Source: Streptococcus oralis (lineage in GTDB: Bacteria > Bacillota > Bacilli > Lactobacillales > Streptococcaceae). From it: 64,000 nt of DNA. The notes under the pieces are model-generated. The model worked only from the letters and a program-made list of their open reading frames with translations, was not told where the DNA came from and did no database searches. Position numbers and translations under genes: made by a program. The stretch covers positions 271,501 through 335,500 of the forward strand of contig NZ_CP029257.1 in the NCBI RefSeq assembly GCF_024399415.1. Direction: 5' to 3'. Shown here one piece after another: positions 8,910-16,866 of the stretch (the first letter of the stretch is position 1; every line of letters starts with the position of its first letter).

Positions 8910-9091
8910 TACTTTCATACTTAAATTGGTGCAATTGACACAGTTGTTGCGACTTTAGTCACTTACAAATGTGGCTGCAATCTGACAAAGTCAGTTGTTT
9001 CTTTGTATTCAACTCAGATCCTTCTGGTCAGATTATTAAGAAGCCTTCAAGAAGAGTGATTGGTGAAATAGGATGTTTGAGGCTTTTATGC

Positions 9092-9097
9092 TATACT
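9092..9097 (+). promoter_or_regulatory. Possible extended -10 before the 9209 gene
   Basis: TGCTATACT fits an extended -10 about 110 bases before the ATG at 9209; no convincing -35 at the right distance. Confidence 0.4.
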
Positions 9098-9208
9098 AGT
9101 TTTAATGACAATCTTCTATTTCTAATGCAACAATAGATCCGTAATTTGTTTTTAATTAAGGAGTTTTGGATTGTAAGAGGGAGATGATATATCTGAAGGA
9201 GTATCAAT

Positions 9209-9598
9209 ATGAAAAAACGTGCCTTGATTTTACTGGTTTTGTCCATTGTAGTATTTGGAGGAGGCGCATGGCTAGCACAGGAAACAAATCTATTTCTAAG
9301 TCCGCGAGCCAAGCAGTTGGCTTATTTAAAGGAGCATCAAAAAGAAATAGAAGATTTTGTAAAGTCTAAAAATTCAAAGATTGAATCTGTTCAAATTGAT
9401 TGGAGACAGACACAATGGGATAAGGTAGGAAATGGTACACCTCAAGGAGGAGGAGATATTATTGATGTTTATGGAACGTTTAATAACATTGATAATTCTG
9501 GTTGGCATGTAATGATAATTGTAGATGATGGAAAAGTTGATTTAGCTTCGATGACATTAGTTAATGGCCTAGGCATTGGAGGGAAACCGTTTGAGTAA
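9209..9598 (+). CDS. Anchored small protein 1, putative immunity to the lipase effector
   Basis: 129 aa with an N-terminal hydrophobic anchor (residues ~5-25) and a soluble part expected outside the membrane (LSPRAKQLAYLKEH, later VGNGTPQGGG). No Cys lipobox is present, so it is a signal-anchor protein rather than a lipoprotein. Good ribosome site AAGGAG. It is a paralogue of the next gene. Position before a type VII lipase gene parallels tilA, whose lipoprotein product protects against the TslA lipase in S. aureus; the immunity role is inferred from this layout. Right after its stop comes a scar of the lipase gene start, so an ancestral lipase copy was lost here. Confidence 0.6.
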   Translation: MKKRALILLVLSIVVFGGGAWLAQETNLFLSPRAKQLAYLKEHQKEIEDFVKSKNSKIESVQIDWRQTQWDKVGNGTPQGGGDIIDVYGTFNNIDNSGWHVMIIVDDGKVDLASMTLVNGLGIGGKPFE

Positions 9599-9659
9599 TA
9601 GTAACTTAAAAACCTTTGATAATTTTTATTCAAATTTAACATCATTCATTCCCCACTGA
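9591..9659 (+). pseudogene. 5' scar of a duplicated lipase-effector gene
   Basis: From 9591 the sequence matches the first ~45 bases of the intact effector gene at 10151 (encoding SNSNLKTFDNFY after a TTG), then diverges and stops at 9657-9659. The overlap with the upstream stop codon is also preserved. This shows that the pair [anchored protein + lipase] was duplicated and one lipase deleted. Confidence 0.75.
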
Positions 9660-9735
9660 CTTTGAATACTTGCCAAAAGTCTTTTTTACATTCATGATAT
9701 CATAAACTTAGATTCCGCTATATAGGAGGAAAGAA

Positions 9736-10158
9736 ATGAAAAAACGTACCTTACTTTGGCTAGTTTTAGCACTTGTAGTATTCGGAGGCGGCGCATGGAT
9801 GGCACAGAAAACAAATCTATTTGGAGGAATAACTCTGAGCCCACGGGCTAAGCAGTTGGCTTATCTGAAGGAGCATGAAGAGGAAATGGCGAACTTCGTT
9901 AAATCTTGGAATTCAAAAGTTGAGAGTGTCCAATTTGATTGGGATAGTATGGAAGTTGGTCAGGTAGGAAATGGAACTCCTCAAGGCGGAGGTTATATGA
10001 TGACAGTGAACGGTAGAATCAATAATAATAAGGATACTAAATTTACATTAGGTTTTCCACTAAAACGTAATTTAAATGAAATCCCTGAGAAACTTGTTAT
10101 TATTCAAATGCAACCAATAAGAATTTTGAAAGGAAATTTATGGGATCTTTATGAGTAA
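9736..10158 (+). CDS. Anchored small protein 2, putative immunity to the lipase effector
   Basis: 140-aa paralogue of the 9209 product: same N-terminal anchor (residues ~5-25, with VVFGGGAW), the same LSPRAKQLAYLKEH block and VGNGTPQGGG motif, then a divergent C-terminal half. It overlaps the lipase effector gene by 8 bases, so the two are translationally coupled, as expected for a cognate toxin-immunity pair. Role by analogy with TilA of S. aureus (inference). Ribosome site AGGAGGAAAG. Confidence 0.65.
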   Translation: MKKRTLLWLVLALVVFGGGAWMAQKTNLFGGITLSPRAKQLAYLKEHEEEMANFVKSWNSKVESVQFDWDSMEVGQVGNGTPQGGGYMMTVNGRINNNKDTKFTLGFPLKRNLNEIPEKLVIIQMQPIRILKGNLWDLYE

Positions 10159-11839
10159 CAGTAATTTAAAAACCTTTGATAATTTTTATGCAGATTTAGC
10201 ACAAGCTGCCTACACTTTTCGCTCAAGTAATTTTCCTCCTCAAAATAGTTCAACGAACGTACAAACATTTGATTTCTCAAATGATGGATATATGTTGGAT
10301 GAGGATGGTAATGTAAAAGAAATCACCCCTGGAGGCAAACATCTACCCCATAATGGTAGAGTCTACTTGCAGCCGGATCCTGATTTGCGAGATACTTATA
10401 AAGTTACATCGATACCAGTTCCTGATGCGAATGGGATGAGGCAGGATATTCATTACAAACGTTATCAAAAAGGACTCTTAACTGATGATGAAGCTGGTTT
10501 TAATGCCTACTACTTAACGGATACGCCTACCTTGACTAAAGACACTAAGAAAACCTATATGACCATCCGTGGAAGTGATGCCATCAGTTTGGAAAATTTG
10601 AACGACTGGATCGACAACGATGCTAAGTTCGCTCTCAATCATATCCATACACCGCAAGCCAAGTTAGCGACAGTAGGAATGAAAACGAAAATCGCAGAGA
10701 TGCGCGAAAAAGCTCCGCAAGCTACGATGGACATCACAGGTCACTCCCTAGGAACCATTGTCTCTGCCCAAGGAGTAGCGGGCCTTAGCGATGAGGAGCT
10801 TGAGAAAATCGGCAAAGTGGTCCTCTTTGACGGCCCGGACACGACAAAGAGTTTAAAGAAAATGGGCCTCAGTGATGAGAAAATCAAAAAGATTAGCGAA
10901 AAAATCGAGTACTATGTCAATCCTTTTGATGTCGTGGGTATGCTTAATCGAGAACACACCATTACCAAATTACCGGGGGACTCCGATGAACCTCTTAAGA
11001 AACCTGTCGGTAAAGTCAATGTCCTTGTTCCCCTTCATTATACCCAGATTACTGATACGGAAAGCTCCCATGACTTTGGTGTTTTCCAATCGGATGGAAA
11101 GGGAAATTTGTTGACCGCGTCTGAGGATTTTCACCCAGAATTGCTCAGGGCAGGTGAAAAGCTAGCTCGACTGATAGAGACAACCTTGGATGTTTTAAGA
11201 AATCTAGGAGTTGATGAAAATGTAGCCTCAAATATTTTAAATGCCATTATGAGGGGGGAAATCGTAAATAAGGCGGCTATCGGATATGGCTTTTATGAGA
11301 ATTTTAAAACAGAGTATAGTAAAATTGTCGAAGAAGCTCGTCAGGAATCTATAAAGTGGGATCGAGAAGCTATTCCTCGTTACCAGGAACAACTGAGAAA
11401 TGGTAATCTTACAGGAGAAAAGAGAATTTTGGTCCGAGCTCAGTTGCTTCAGACAGCAGCCCAGTTGGCAAATTTTGACATGGAAGACAAAGTTAAATCT
11501 GTGAAAACCTTACTTTCAGATGCTAAGGAAGATATTCAAAACATGATAAAAGAAACAAGACAGACAGCGTTTGACATGGTTGGATATTTGTCAAATTCAG
11601 AAGTTACAAATCTACTTTCTGGTTTTGACACAACAAGCTTTTGGGATGAAGGCGTTGCAAGTGACACGAAGACTGCAGCAACATCCTTCCTGACACAAAT
11701 TGAGCAACTAGGGGAAAGCCTGGTTAAAGCTAGTGGTTCCTTTGAAACCATAGATACAAATAGTGCTGAAGATTTTAACAATCTATTGGCGGATGTAAAA
11801 CAAACATGGAGGGGGAAAAATGTTAGTCCTAACGGATGA
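10151..11839 (+). CDS. Type VII secreted lipase effector with reverse domain order (TslA-like)
   Basis: 562 aa without a signal peptide. Residues ~1-330 form an alpha/beta-hydrolase lipase domain: nucleophile elbow GHSLG with Ser199, an acidic candidate in FDGPD (~226-229) and a candidate His307 (SHDFGVF). Residues ~340-562 are helical and LXG-like (FDTTSFWDEGVASDTK near ~500), the targeting part. Catalytic domain first and helical targeting domain last is the arrangement described for TslA, a T7SS phospholipase of S. aureus. Two small helical genes follow at once, like tlaA1/tlaA2, and esxA comes next. Substrate and target are inferred; the lipase fold is well supported. Confidence 0.85.
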   Translation: MSNSNLKTFDNFYADLAQAAYTFRSSNFPPQNSSTNVQTFDFSNDGYMLDEDGNVKEITPGGKHLPHNGRVYLQPDPDLRDTYKVTSIPVPDANGMRQDIHYKRYQKGLLTDDEAGFNAYYLTDTPTLTKDTKKTYMTIRGSDAISLENLNDWIDNDAKFALNHIHTPQAKLATVGMKTKIAEMREKAPQATMDITGHSLGTIVSAQGVAGLSDEELEKIGKVVLFDGPDTTKSLKKMGLSDEKIKKISEKIEYYVNPFDVVGMLNREHTITKLPGDSDEPLKKPVGKVNVLVPLHYTQITDTESSHDFGVFQSDGKGNLLTASEDFHPELLRAGEKLARLIETTLDVLRNLGVDENVASNILNAIMRGEIVNKAAIGYGFYENFKTEYSKIVEEARQESIKWDREAIPRYQEQLRNGNLTGEKRILVRAQLLQTAAQLANFDMEDKVKSVKTLLSDAKEDIQNMIKETRQTAFDMVGYLSNSEVTNLLSGFDTTSFWDEGVASDTKTAATSFLTQIEQLGESLVKASGSFETIDTNSAEDFNNLLADVKQTWRGKNVSPNG

Positions 11840-12134
11840 GGATACCTTAATTACAAGAGAGCAACTCGATAGATGCTTCAAAGAAAGAATGAAGGAACAA
11901 GAACGCCAAGCAGTCAGGGCCTTGGTAACTGCAAAAGAGTTGTCAATCCTTGCTAAAGGAACTGAGTTAACTAAAAAGTTGCAGGAAGCAGCCGCAGATA
12001 TGCAAGAGTATGCTTCTAAGACCTATGTAAACAATATTAAGGGAGGATTTGAGGGCAAGGCCGCTGATGCTGCTGAAACTTACTTGACCCAGACCATGCA
12101 AACCCCTACTTTACAGAGTCCGATCAAAAGCTAG
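11820..12134 (+). CDS. Small helical partner protein (TlaA-like)
   Basis: 104 aa, nearly all helix, no signal peptide, no Cys. It begins inside the 3' end of the lipase gene (20-base overlap) with a strong ribosome site (GGAGGGGG), so expression is coupled. Contains an FEGKAADAAETYL stretch that resembles the WxG-type turn (here FEG) followed by a helix. By analogy with TlaA1/TlaA2, it should bind the helical C-terminus of the lipase to form a composite export signal (inference). Confidence 0.65.
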   Translation: MLVLTDEDTLITREQLDRCFKERMKEQERQAVRALVTAKELSILAKGTELTKKLQEAAADMQEYASKTYVNNIKGGFEGKAADAAETYLTQTMQTPTLQSPIKS

Positions 12135-12147
12135 GAGAAAACTGGTC

Positions 12148-12456
12148 ATGGATAAAAAGGAACTTCAGAAACTAGAGGATGAGCATAATCGTAAATTACG
12201 AGACTTAGAACGCTTGGAGATGGATTTGGATGATGATTTCCACAAGTTTAGCAGGGAGACGGATCATCTCCTAGAGTCGCTTTCCTATGCATGTAGAGAT
12301 AGTAGTTTTGCTGAAATTCAACCATATATCTTTGAGATAGAGAATAATTTAGACAGCTATCATAAACTTTACAAGAGTCGTATAGAGAATGTGCTGGAAG
12401 CTCGCCATCAAGAGAATAAAAACTTTTATAGAAAGTTAGAAGAAAAGAACGTTTAA
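12148..12456 (+). CDS. Small helical partner protein, coiled coil
   Basis: 102-aa highly charged protein, predicted two long helices (KKELQKLEDEHNRKLRDLER; NNLDSYHKLYKSRIENVL). AGGAG lies just upstream, 13 bases after the previous stop. Last gene of the lipase operon; second partner by analogy with TlaA proteins. No catalytic motif seen. Confidence 0.6.
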   Translation: MDKKELQKLEDEHNRKLRDLERLEMDLDDDFHKFSRETDHLLESLSYACRDSSFAEIQPYIFEIENNLDSYHKLYKSRIENVLEARHQENKNFYRKLEEKNV

Positions 12457-12485
12457 CAAATATACCTTATAAAAGAAGGATGATG

Positions 12486-12531
12486 TGAGTTTGTTATTAT
12501 AGATAAAATGAGTTTGTTATTATAGATAAAA
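12486..12531 (+). repeat. Perfect 23-bp tandem duplication
   Basis: Two adjoining copies of a 23-base unit that starts TGAGTTTGTTATTATAG (12486-12508, 12509-12531), in the gap before esxA. A weak hairpin CCATCT / AGATGG (12569-12591) with a later T-run may end the lipase operon. The gap 12457-12699 otherwise holds only the esxA promoter. Confidence 0.8.
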
Positions 12532-12639
12532 AAAGAAGTAATTATACAAGAAAAGTAGATAATTTAATCCATCTTACTAGTTTTTAGATGGAAATAGCTC
12601 TTATTTTTTTATAAATAGAATAAAAAATGAATTTTAAAC

Positions 12640-12668
12640 TTGCAATTGAGGCAAATTGTTGATATAAT
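12640..12668 (+). promoter_or_regulatory. esxA promoter
   Basis: TTGCAA (12640-12645), 17-bp spacer, TATAAT (12663-12668); AAAGGAG at 12687-12693 precedes the ATG. Confidence 0.8.
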
Positions 12669-12699
12669 GAGGGAGTAAATTAATATAAAGGAGTTTCAC

Positions 12700-12984
12700 A
12701 TGGCTTTAATTCAATTAACAACAGAAGAATTGCGCACCTCTGCTCAAAAGTACACTCAAGGTTCTGAGGAAGTAAGACAAGTACTTCGTACATTGAGTCA
12801 AGAGCAAAATACTATCCGAGACAACTGGAAAGGTGCTGCTTTTGAGAGCTTTGATCGCCAATTCACAGAATTGTCTCCAAAAATTGAGGAGTTTGCAACT
12901 TTGCTTGATGAGATCAATGCACAGTTGAACAAGGTTGCTGAAATTGTTGAACAAAACGACCAAGATCTTGCATCACAAATTTAA
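12700..12984 (+). CDS. esxA: EsxA, WXG100 protein of the type VIIb system
   Basis: 94-aa secreted helical-hairpin protein; both a substrate and an essential part of T7SSb. Seen: W-K-G at the turn between the helices (near residue 44, DNWKGAAFESF) and the EsxA-like end VEQNDQDLASQI. No signal peptide, no Cys. It has its own strong promoter and a terminator right behind it, so it is likely expressed above the rest of the operon. First gene of the core cluster esxA-esaA-essA-esaB-essB-essC. Confidence 0.97.
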   Translation: MALIQLTTEELRTSAQKYTQGSEEVRQVLRTLSQEQNTIRDNWKGAAFESFDRQFTELSPKIEEFATLLDEINAQLNKVAEIVEQNDQDLASQI

Positions 12985-13003
12985 TTTGTTATATAAGTGG
13001 CTT

Positions 13004-13032
13004 TAGGAGGGCGAGAGCCTTCCTATTTTTTA
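13004..13032 (+). terminator. Terminator / attenuator after esxA
   Basis: 9-bp stem TAGGAGGGC / GCCTTCCTA (one G-U) with a GAGA loop and a T-run, between esxA and esaA. No new promoter is seen, so partial readthrough would set a high EsxA to membrane-core ratio. Confidence 0.75.
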
Positions 13033-13055
13033 TGACGGAGAAGATTTAAAGTAAT

Positions 13056-16000
13056 ATGAAGAAGAATAGAATTTTTAAATATATAGGAAGTAGTCTGCTG
13101 GCATTAGGATTGCTTGCATTGATTATTTTTTTGAATCTATCTGTTCAAAAAAATACAACGATTAGCAATGAAAATAATGCAAAGGCTAATCAGCAGACAA
13201 AATTAAATGTAGCTATCGTAAATGAAGATAAGCCTGTCTACGTAGATACAAAAGAATACAATCTAGGTGCTAGTTATGTAAAAAATATCGAGCGTGATAA
13301 TTCACAAAACTGGTCCGTTGTTCCTCGAGGAGCAGCTGATTCTGGATTAGAAAGTGGGAAATACCAACTCGTTTTAACAATTCCTAGTGACTTTTCTGAA
13401 AAAATACTCGATATTAACAGCATCAATGTTGATAAGACAACCATCAATTATAAGGTGAATGCGCAAGGAAATTTGCAAGTAGAAAATGATGCAAATAAAC
13501 TAGCGAAAGATATTGTTTCTGATTTGAATGGTCAGTTAGTTGACATGTATATGGCTAGTATTTTGAACAACCTTTATACAGCACAAAAGAATGTTCAAGC
13601 TAGCTCACAGATACAAGCAACCAATATCGGAAACTATCGTACGAATTTATATAATACAGCTATCAACTCTAAAAATCTTTTCCCAACTCTCTATAGTATG
13701 TCTAGTTCCTCTGTTGACGCCAACACTGCTTTAAAGACAGGTTTGGAGGGCTACTCACAGATTTTTGGTCGTTTTGATGTTTCGCAGATTGCCTATGGCG
13801 AGAAGTTTGGAACTCTACTTAAGAATAGAGTAGATGAGAAGAAAAATCATGCGGATGTTATCACTGGGCTCATTTCTCAGAGTCGGGAAGACGTTAAGGG
13901 ACAAATTGAAACCTATAAGGAATTAATTAAAGCTCAAGGTAGTCTGACTGCGAATATAGATGGAACACCAGCATCCACTGATGGAACGTCACCAGAAGTT
14001 GAGGCTTACTATAAAAAAGTAGCAGAAAGCATCAGCACAGAGATTGGTAGCTTACAGAAAAATCTAACAGATGAAAGAACCAAGTTTGAAAATCATAAAA
14101 ATGATATTCATAACTTTATTGATGAGAAATTAGCCACTTACTATGGAACAAGTGAGAAGAGCAAAATCACTCTTGATCGATTTTTGGATAAAGCTGCAAA
14201 CAAGGATTTAGAGAAGGTTGAGGAATCTCTAAAAGAGCAGCTGGCTTCTGCAATCTCAGAATTACCCAAAGAAGACTTTAGTGGAAAAGAATTTAGTGGT
14301 TTTGGTATGACACCAATCACAATTCCTTCTGTAAACTATACAGATTTAAAAACGATTAAAGAGCCAAGCGACGAGATTTCTTTGACGGACTTGAAGAATC
14401 TGGAACATCTGGCAATCACGAGTACGAGTGCTGTTGGACGAACAGGAACAAAGGCTAAGGTATCATGGAAGGCTGGAACAGGAGTGACGGTTCATTCGGT
14501 CACTTATGATGGCACACCAGTTGAGTTTGGTCAAGAAATTGATTTGAAGACGGGTGGGACTTTCAAAGTAGCCTATAGTGTTGCAGAGGCAGCTCCGACT
14601 CCAACTACAAGTTCAACGGGGGCTTCAAGCCCAACTCCAAAAGCGGAGCCAAAGACTGTTGATATTTCCTTGAATGATGTTCAAGCAGTCAGTGCTCCGA
14701 TAGATGTCTTAGCCGTTCAGCAAGCAGCAGTGACTTATGGACAAAAGGTTCAGAAAATAGCTTCTGACTACCAAAAGGTGGAAGCACTCAGACAAGCATA
14801 CAATACTGTCAAAGAGTTACGAAATAGTGATGTAACAGATGCTTTATCAAATATTTGGCTTGAAGCTATTAGTTCAAACCTGAAGAAGTATGAAGACAGT
14901 CTGACTGCACCTGCTAGCGATACAGATACAGAGGGTACTAAAGAGAAAGTAGATAAAGCCTTGTCAAAACTGACTACTCTCAAGCCTGTTCTAGAAAAAA
15001 ATGTGAAGGATGTTTTGACTACCAACCAAGAATTGAATACAAAAATCAATGAACAGTTAGAGTTGTACAAGAAGTTGGAAGAAAATCTAAAGGATTTGGT
15101 TGAGAAGCAAGGGAAAGGCAATGATGCTTTTGAAGAGACTAATAATCAATTGGCTACCCTAAATTCGGATTATGCAGCTCTCTTGTCAGAAACTACGGGT
15201 GTGAAGGAATCTTCTCAAAGTAATGTCAAAGCTGCAGAGTCTGTGAATGAGACTTTAGGTAATTTCAATCGTGAATTGTCAAACGCTCAAACAAGTACTG
15301 AAAAGTTGTCACAAGATGCTGACTCCTTGATGACGCAGTTTAACGAAGAATTAACTAACAATGGAAACTTTGTAGAATCCTTTGTGAAGGTTCTGAATAA
15401 TGCCTATCAAAATGGGGTACCAAATGAAGTGTTGTTGAACTTCTTATCCAACCCTGTTACCCAAAATGCTACTTCAGTGAAAGCGACTGTCAATGTTTAC
15501 CGTCCATTTACATGGATTTTACTATTGGAGATTGTTAGCCTCTTTACAGCCTATCTGTTTGCAACTCAAAACGTTATTCGCAAAGTCAAAGATAAGTTCA
15601 AACTTGATAAGTTACATGATACAGACTTGATGACAGTAACCATCCTATCTGCTTTAAGTCTCGTTGTCGGATTGGTAGTTGGTGTTGTATCAAGTGTTCA
15701 GCTACAGGTTGGTCGTGAATATCAACCATCTTGGGTTCTATTAATTGTTTTAGCAGCATTTGTACTGATTCAAGGACAATATCTATTGCTTAAACATTTC
15801 CGAGTGATTGGTATGGGTCTCGCCTTCTTTATGATGATTAGCTTTGTCTACCTATCAAATGCTATTGGGACAACAGCAAGTCTAACTGGTTTCCCAGCAT
15901 TTATCAAAAATCTCAATGCGTTATCAATATTAGAAGGTTTGCTCTCAGGATACTTTGATGGACATCCAGCAGCAATTATCGCTTTTGTTGTAACGATTGT

Positions 16001-16085
16001 TGTCATAGCTGTTTTACTTGTTATAAATGTTTTTATCAGAGAAAGTAGTTTGTGGTTTCAAGCAAGCCAAGCTGAGAAAGAATAG
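13056..16085 (+). CDS. esaA: EsaA, T7SSb membrane component
   Basis: 1009-aa subunit of the secretion channel. Seen: N-terminal membrane segment (~9-29), a very long extracytoplasmic coiled-coil region (~30-815) and five C-terminal membrane segments (about 817-833, 862-882, 893-910, 917-935, 975-997), the YhgE/Pip-like topology of EsaA. A Pro/Ser/Thr-rich linker (~511-530) interrupts the ectodomain. In other Firmicutes EsaA forms an arrow-shaped dimer that reaches through the wall and can serve as a phage receptor. Second gene of the core operon. Confidence 0.95.
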   Translation: MKKNRIFKYIGSSLLALGLLALIIFLNLSVQKNTTISNENNAKANQQTKLNVAIVNEDKPVYVDTKEYNLGASYVKNIERDNSQNWSVVPRGAADSGLESGKYQLVLTIPSDFSEKILDINSINVDKTTINYKVNAQGNLQVENDANKLAKDIVSDLNGQLVDMYMASILNNLYTAQKNVQASSQIQATNIGNYRTNLYNTAINSKNLFPTLYSMSSSSVDANTALKTGLEGYSQIFGRFDVSQIAYGEKFGTLLKNRVDEKKNHADVITGLISQSREDVKGQIETYKELIKAQGSLTANIDGTPASTDGTSPEVEAYYKKVAESISTEIGSLQKNLTDERTKFENHKNDIHNFIDEKLATYYGTSEKSKITLDRFLDKAANKDLEKVEESLKEQLASAISELPKEDFSGKEFSGFGMTPITIPSVNYTDLKTIKEPSDEISLTDLKNLEHLAITSTSAVGRTGTKAKVSWKAGTGVTVHSVTYDGTPVEFGQEIDLKTGGTFKVAYSVAEAAPTPTTSSTGASSPTPKAEPKTVDISLNDVQAVSAPIDVLAVQQAAVTYGQKVQKIASDYQKVEALRQAYNTVKELRNSDVTDALSNIWLEAISSNLKKYEDSLTAPASDTDTEGTKEKVDKALSKLTTLKPVLEKNVKDVLTTNQELNTKINEQLELYKKLEENLKDLVEKQGKGNDAFEETNNQLATLNSDYAALLSETTGVKESSQSNVKAAESVNETLGNFNRELSNAQTSTEKLSQDADSLMTQFNEELTNNGNFVESFVKVLNNAYQNGVPNEVLLNFLSNPVTQNATSVKATVNVYRPFTWILLLEIVSLFTAYLFATQNVIRKVKDKFKLDKLHDTDLMTVTILSALSLVVGLVVGVVSSVQLQVGREYQPSWVLLIVLAAFVLIQGQYLLLKHFRVIGMGLAFFMMISFVYLSNAIGTTASLTGFPAFIKNLNALSILEGLLSGYFDGHPAAIIAFVVTIVVIAVLLVINVFIRESSLWFQASQAEKE

Positions 16086-16096
16086 AAATTAGAAAT

Positions 16097-16561
16097 ATGA
16101 AGAAAATCATTCTTTTCCTTCTTACCTTAGTAACATGTGCAGCAGTCTCTGGGGCTGCTGCAGATGATTTGAAGGATAACAGTCTGCAGATTGATGATTC
16201 CCGACTTGAAAAGAAAGAGGGATTGAAATTTGGTCTACAGTCTGAACAAACCAAGGAGCTTTTTAATGAAGCGACTCAAAAGAGGTTGCAGGACATGCAA
16301 CAGCATCAAGAGGAACAGTTGATCACAGAAAGGGGCCAACTGTTTTCTGCTATACAGAGACCAGTGAAAAAATCTTCTGAAGAACAGTTGTTTCAGCCCA
16401 ATGCTCAAAAAACAATCAAGTTCCAAACAAATATAGGCCATGTAGAAAAAGGTGGTCTGAATGACTTTCTTCCAGAGATATTCTATGTGGTGTTGATTTT
16501 CTTGCTTTTTGGAGCAACGGCAGTAATGAGTTATCGTGTGATGGTAGAAGGGATGGACTAA
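16097..16561 (+). CDS. essA: EssA, T7SSb membrane component
   Basis: 154 aa: signal-peptide-like N-terminus (residues ~1-22 with VSGAAA), a charged extracytoplasmic helical part, and one C-terminal membrane segment (~127-147, YVVLIFLLFGATAVM). This is the small, poorly conserved EssA pattern, and it sits 11 bases after esaA as expected. Part of the membrane core; exact role unknown. Confidence 0.88.
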   Translation: MKKIILFLLTLVTCAAVSGAAADDLKDNSLQIDDSRLEKKEGLKFGLQSEQTKELFNEATQKRLQDMQQHQEEQLITERGQLFSAIQRPVKKSSEEQLFQPNAQKTIKFQTNIGHVEKGGLNDFLPEIFYVVLIFLLFGATAVMSYRVMVEGMD

Positions 16562-16626
16562 GTTTTTAACTAGTCTGTCTAAATAACTTAGAAAAGGATA
16601 AACCAGGCATAGGAGGCGTGTAAAAG

Positions 16627-16866
16627 GTGGAGCAACATATCAATATTACCCTACGTTTGAGAGAAAGAGATGTGGATATTCGCATTCCACGGCGAATTGA
16701 AGTGCGCCGGCTGGTGCGAGAAGTGGATACGATTTTTAATCCAGGTATCAAGCGAAAAAAATATCAATTAAGAATTGTCAATAAAGGTTTGTTGATTGAT
16801 GAAGGGAAACATCTGTCTGATTATCCTATGACGACAGGAGATTTAGTAGAAATTGAGGAGATATAG
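16627..16866 (+). CDS. esaB: EsaB, ubiquitin-like cytosolic T7SSb protein
   Basis: 79-aa beta-grasp (YukD/EsaB) protein. Seen: short alternating strands, LTLRLR-like opening and ending DYPMTTGDLVEIEE, typical of the family. Start is GTG at 16627; AGGAGG at 16611-16616 lies ~10 bases upstream and a TAA just before excludes longer frames. The next gene starts on the base after its stop. Thought to regulate or assist the core through EssB/EssC. Confidence 0.93.
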   Translation: MEQHINITLRLRERDVDIRIPRRIEVRRLVREVDTIFNPGIKRKKYQLRIVNKGLLIDEGKHLSDYPMTTGDLVEIEEI

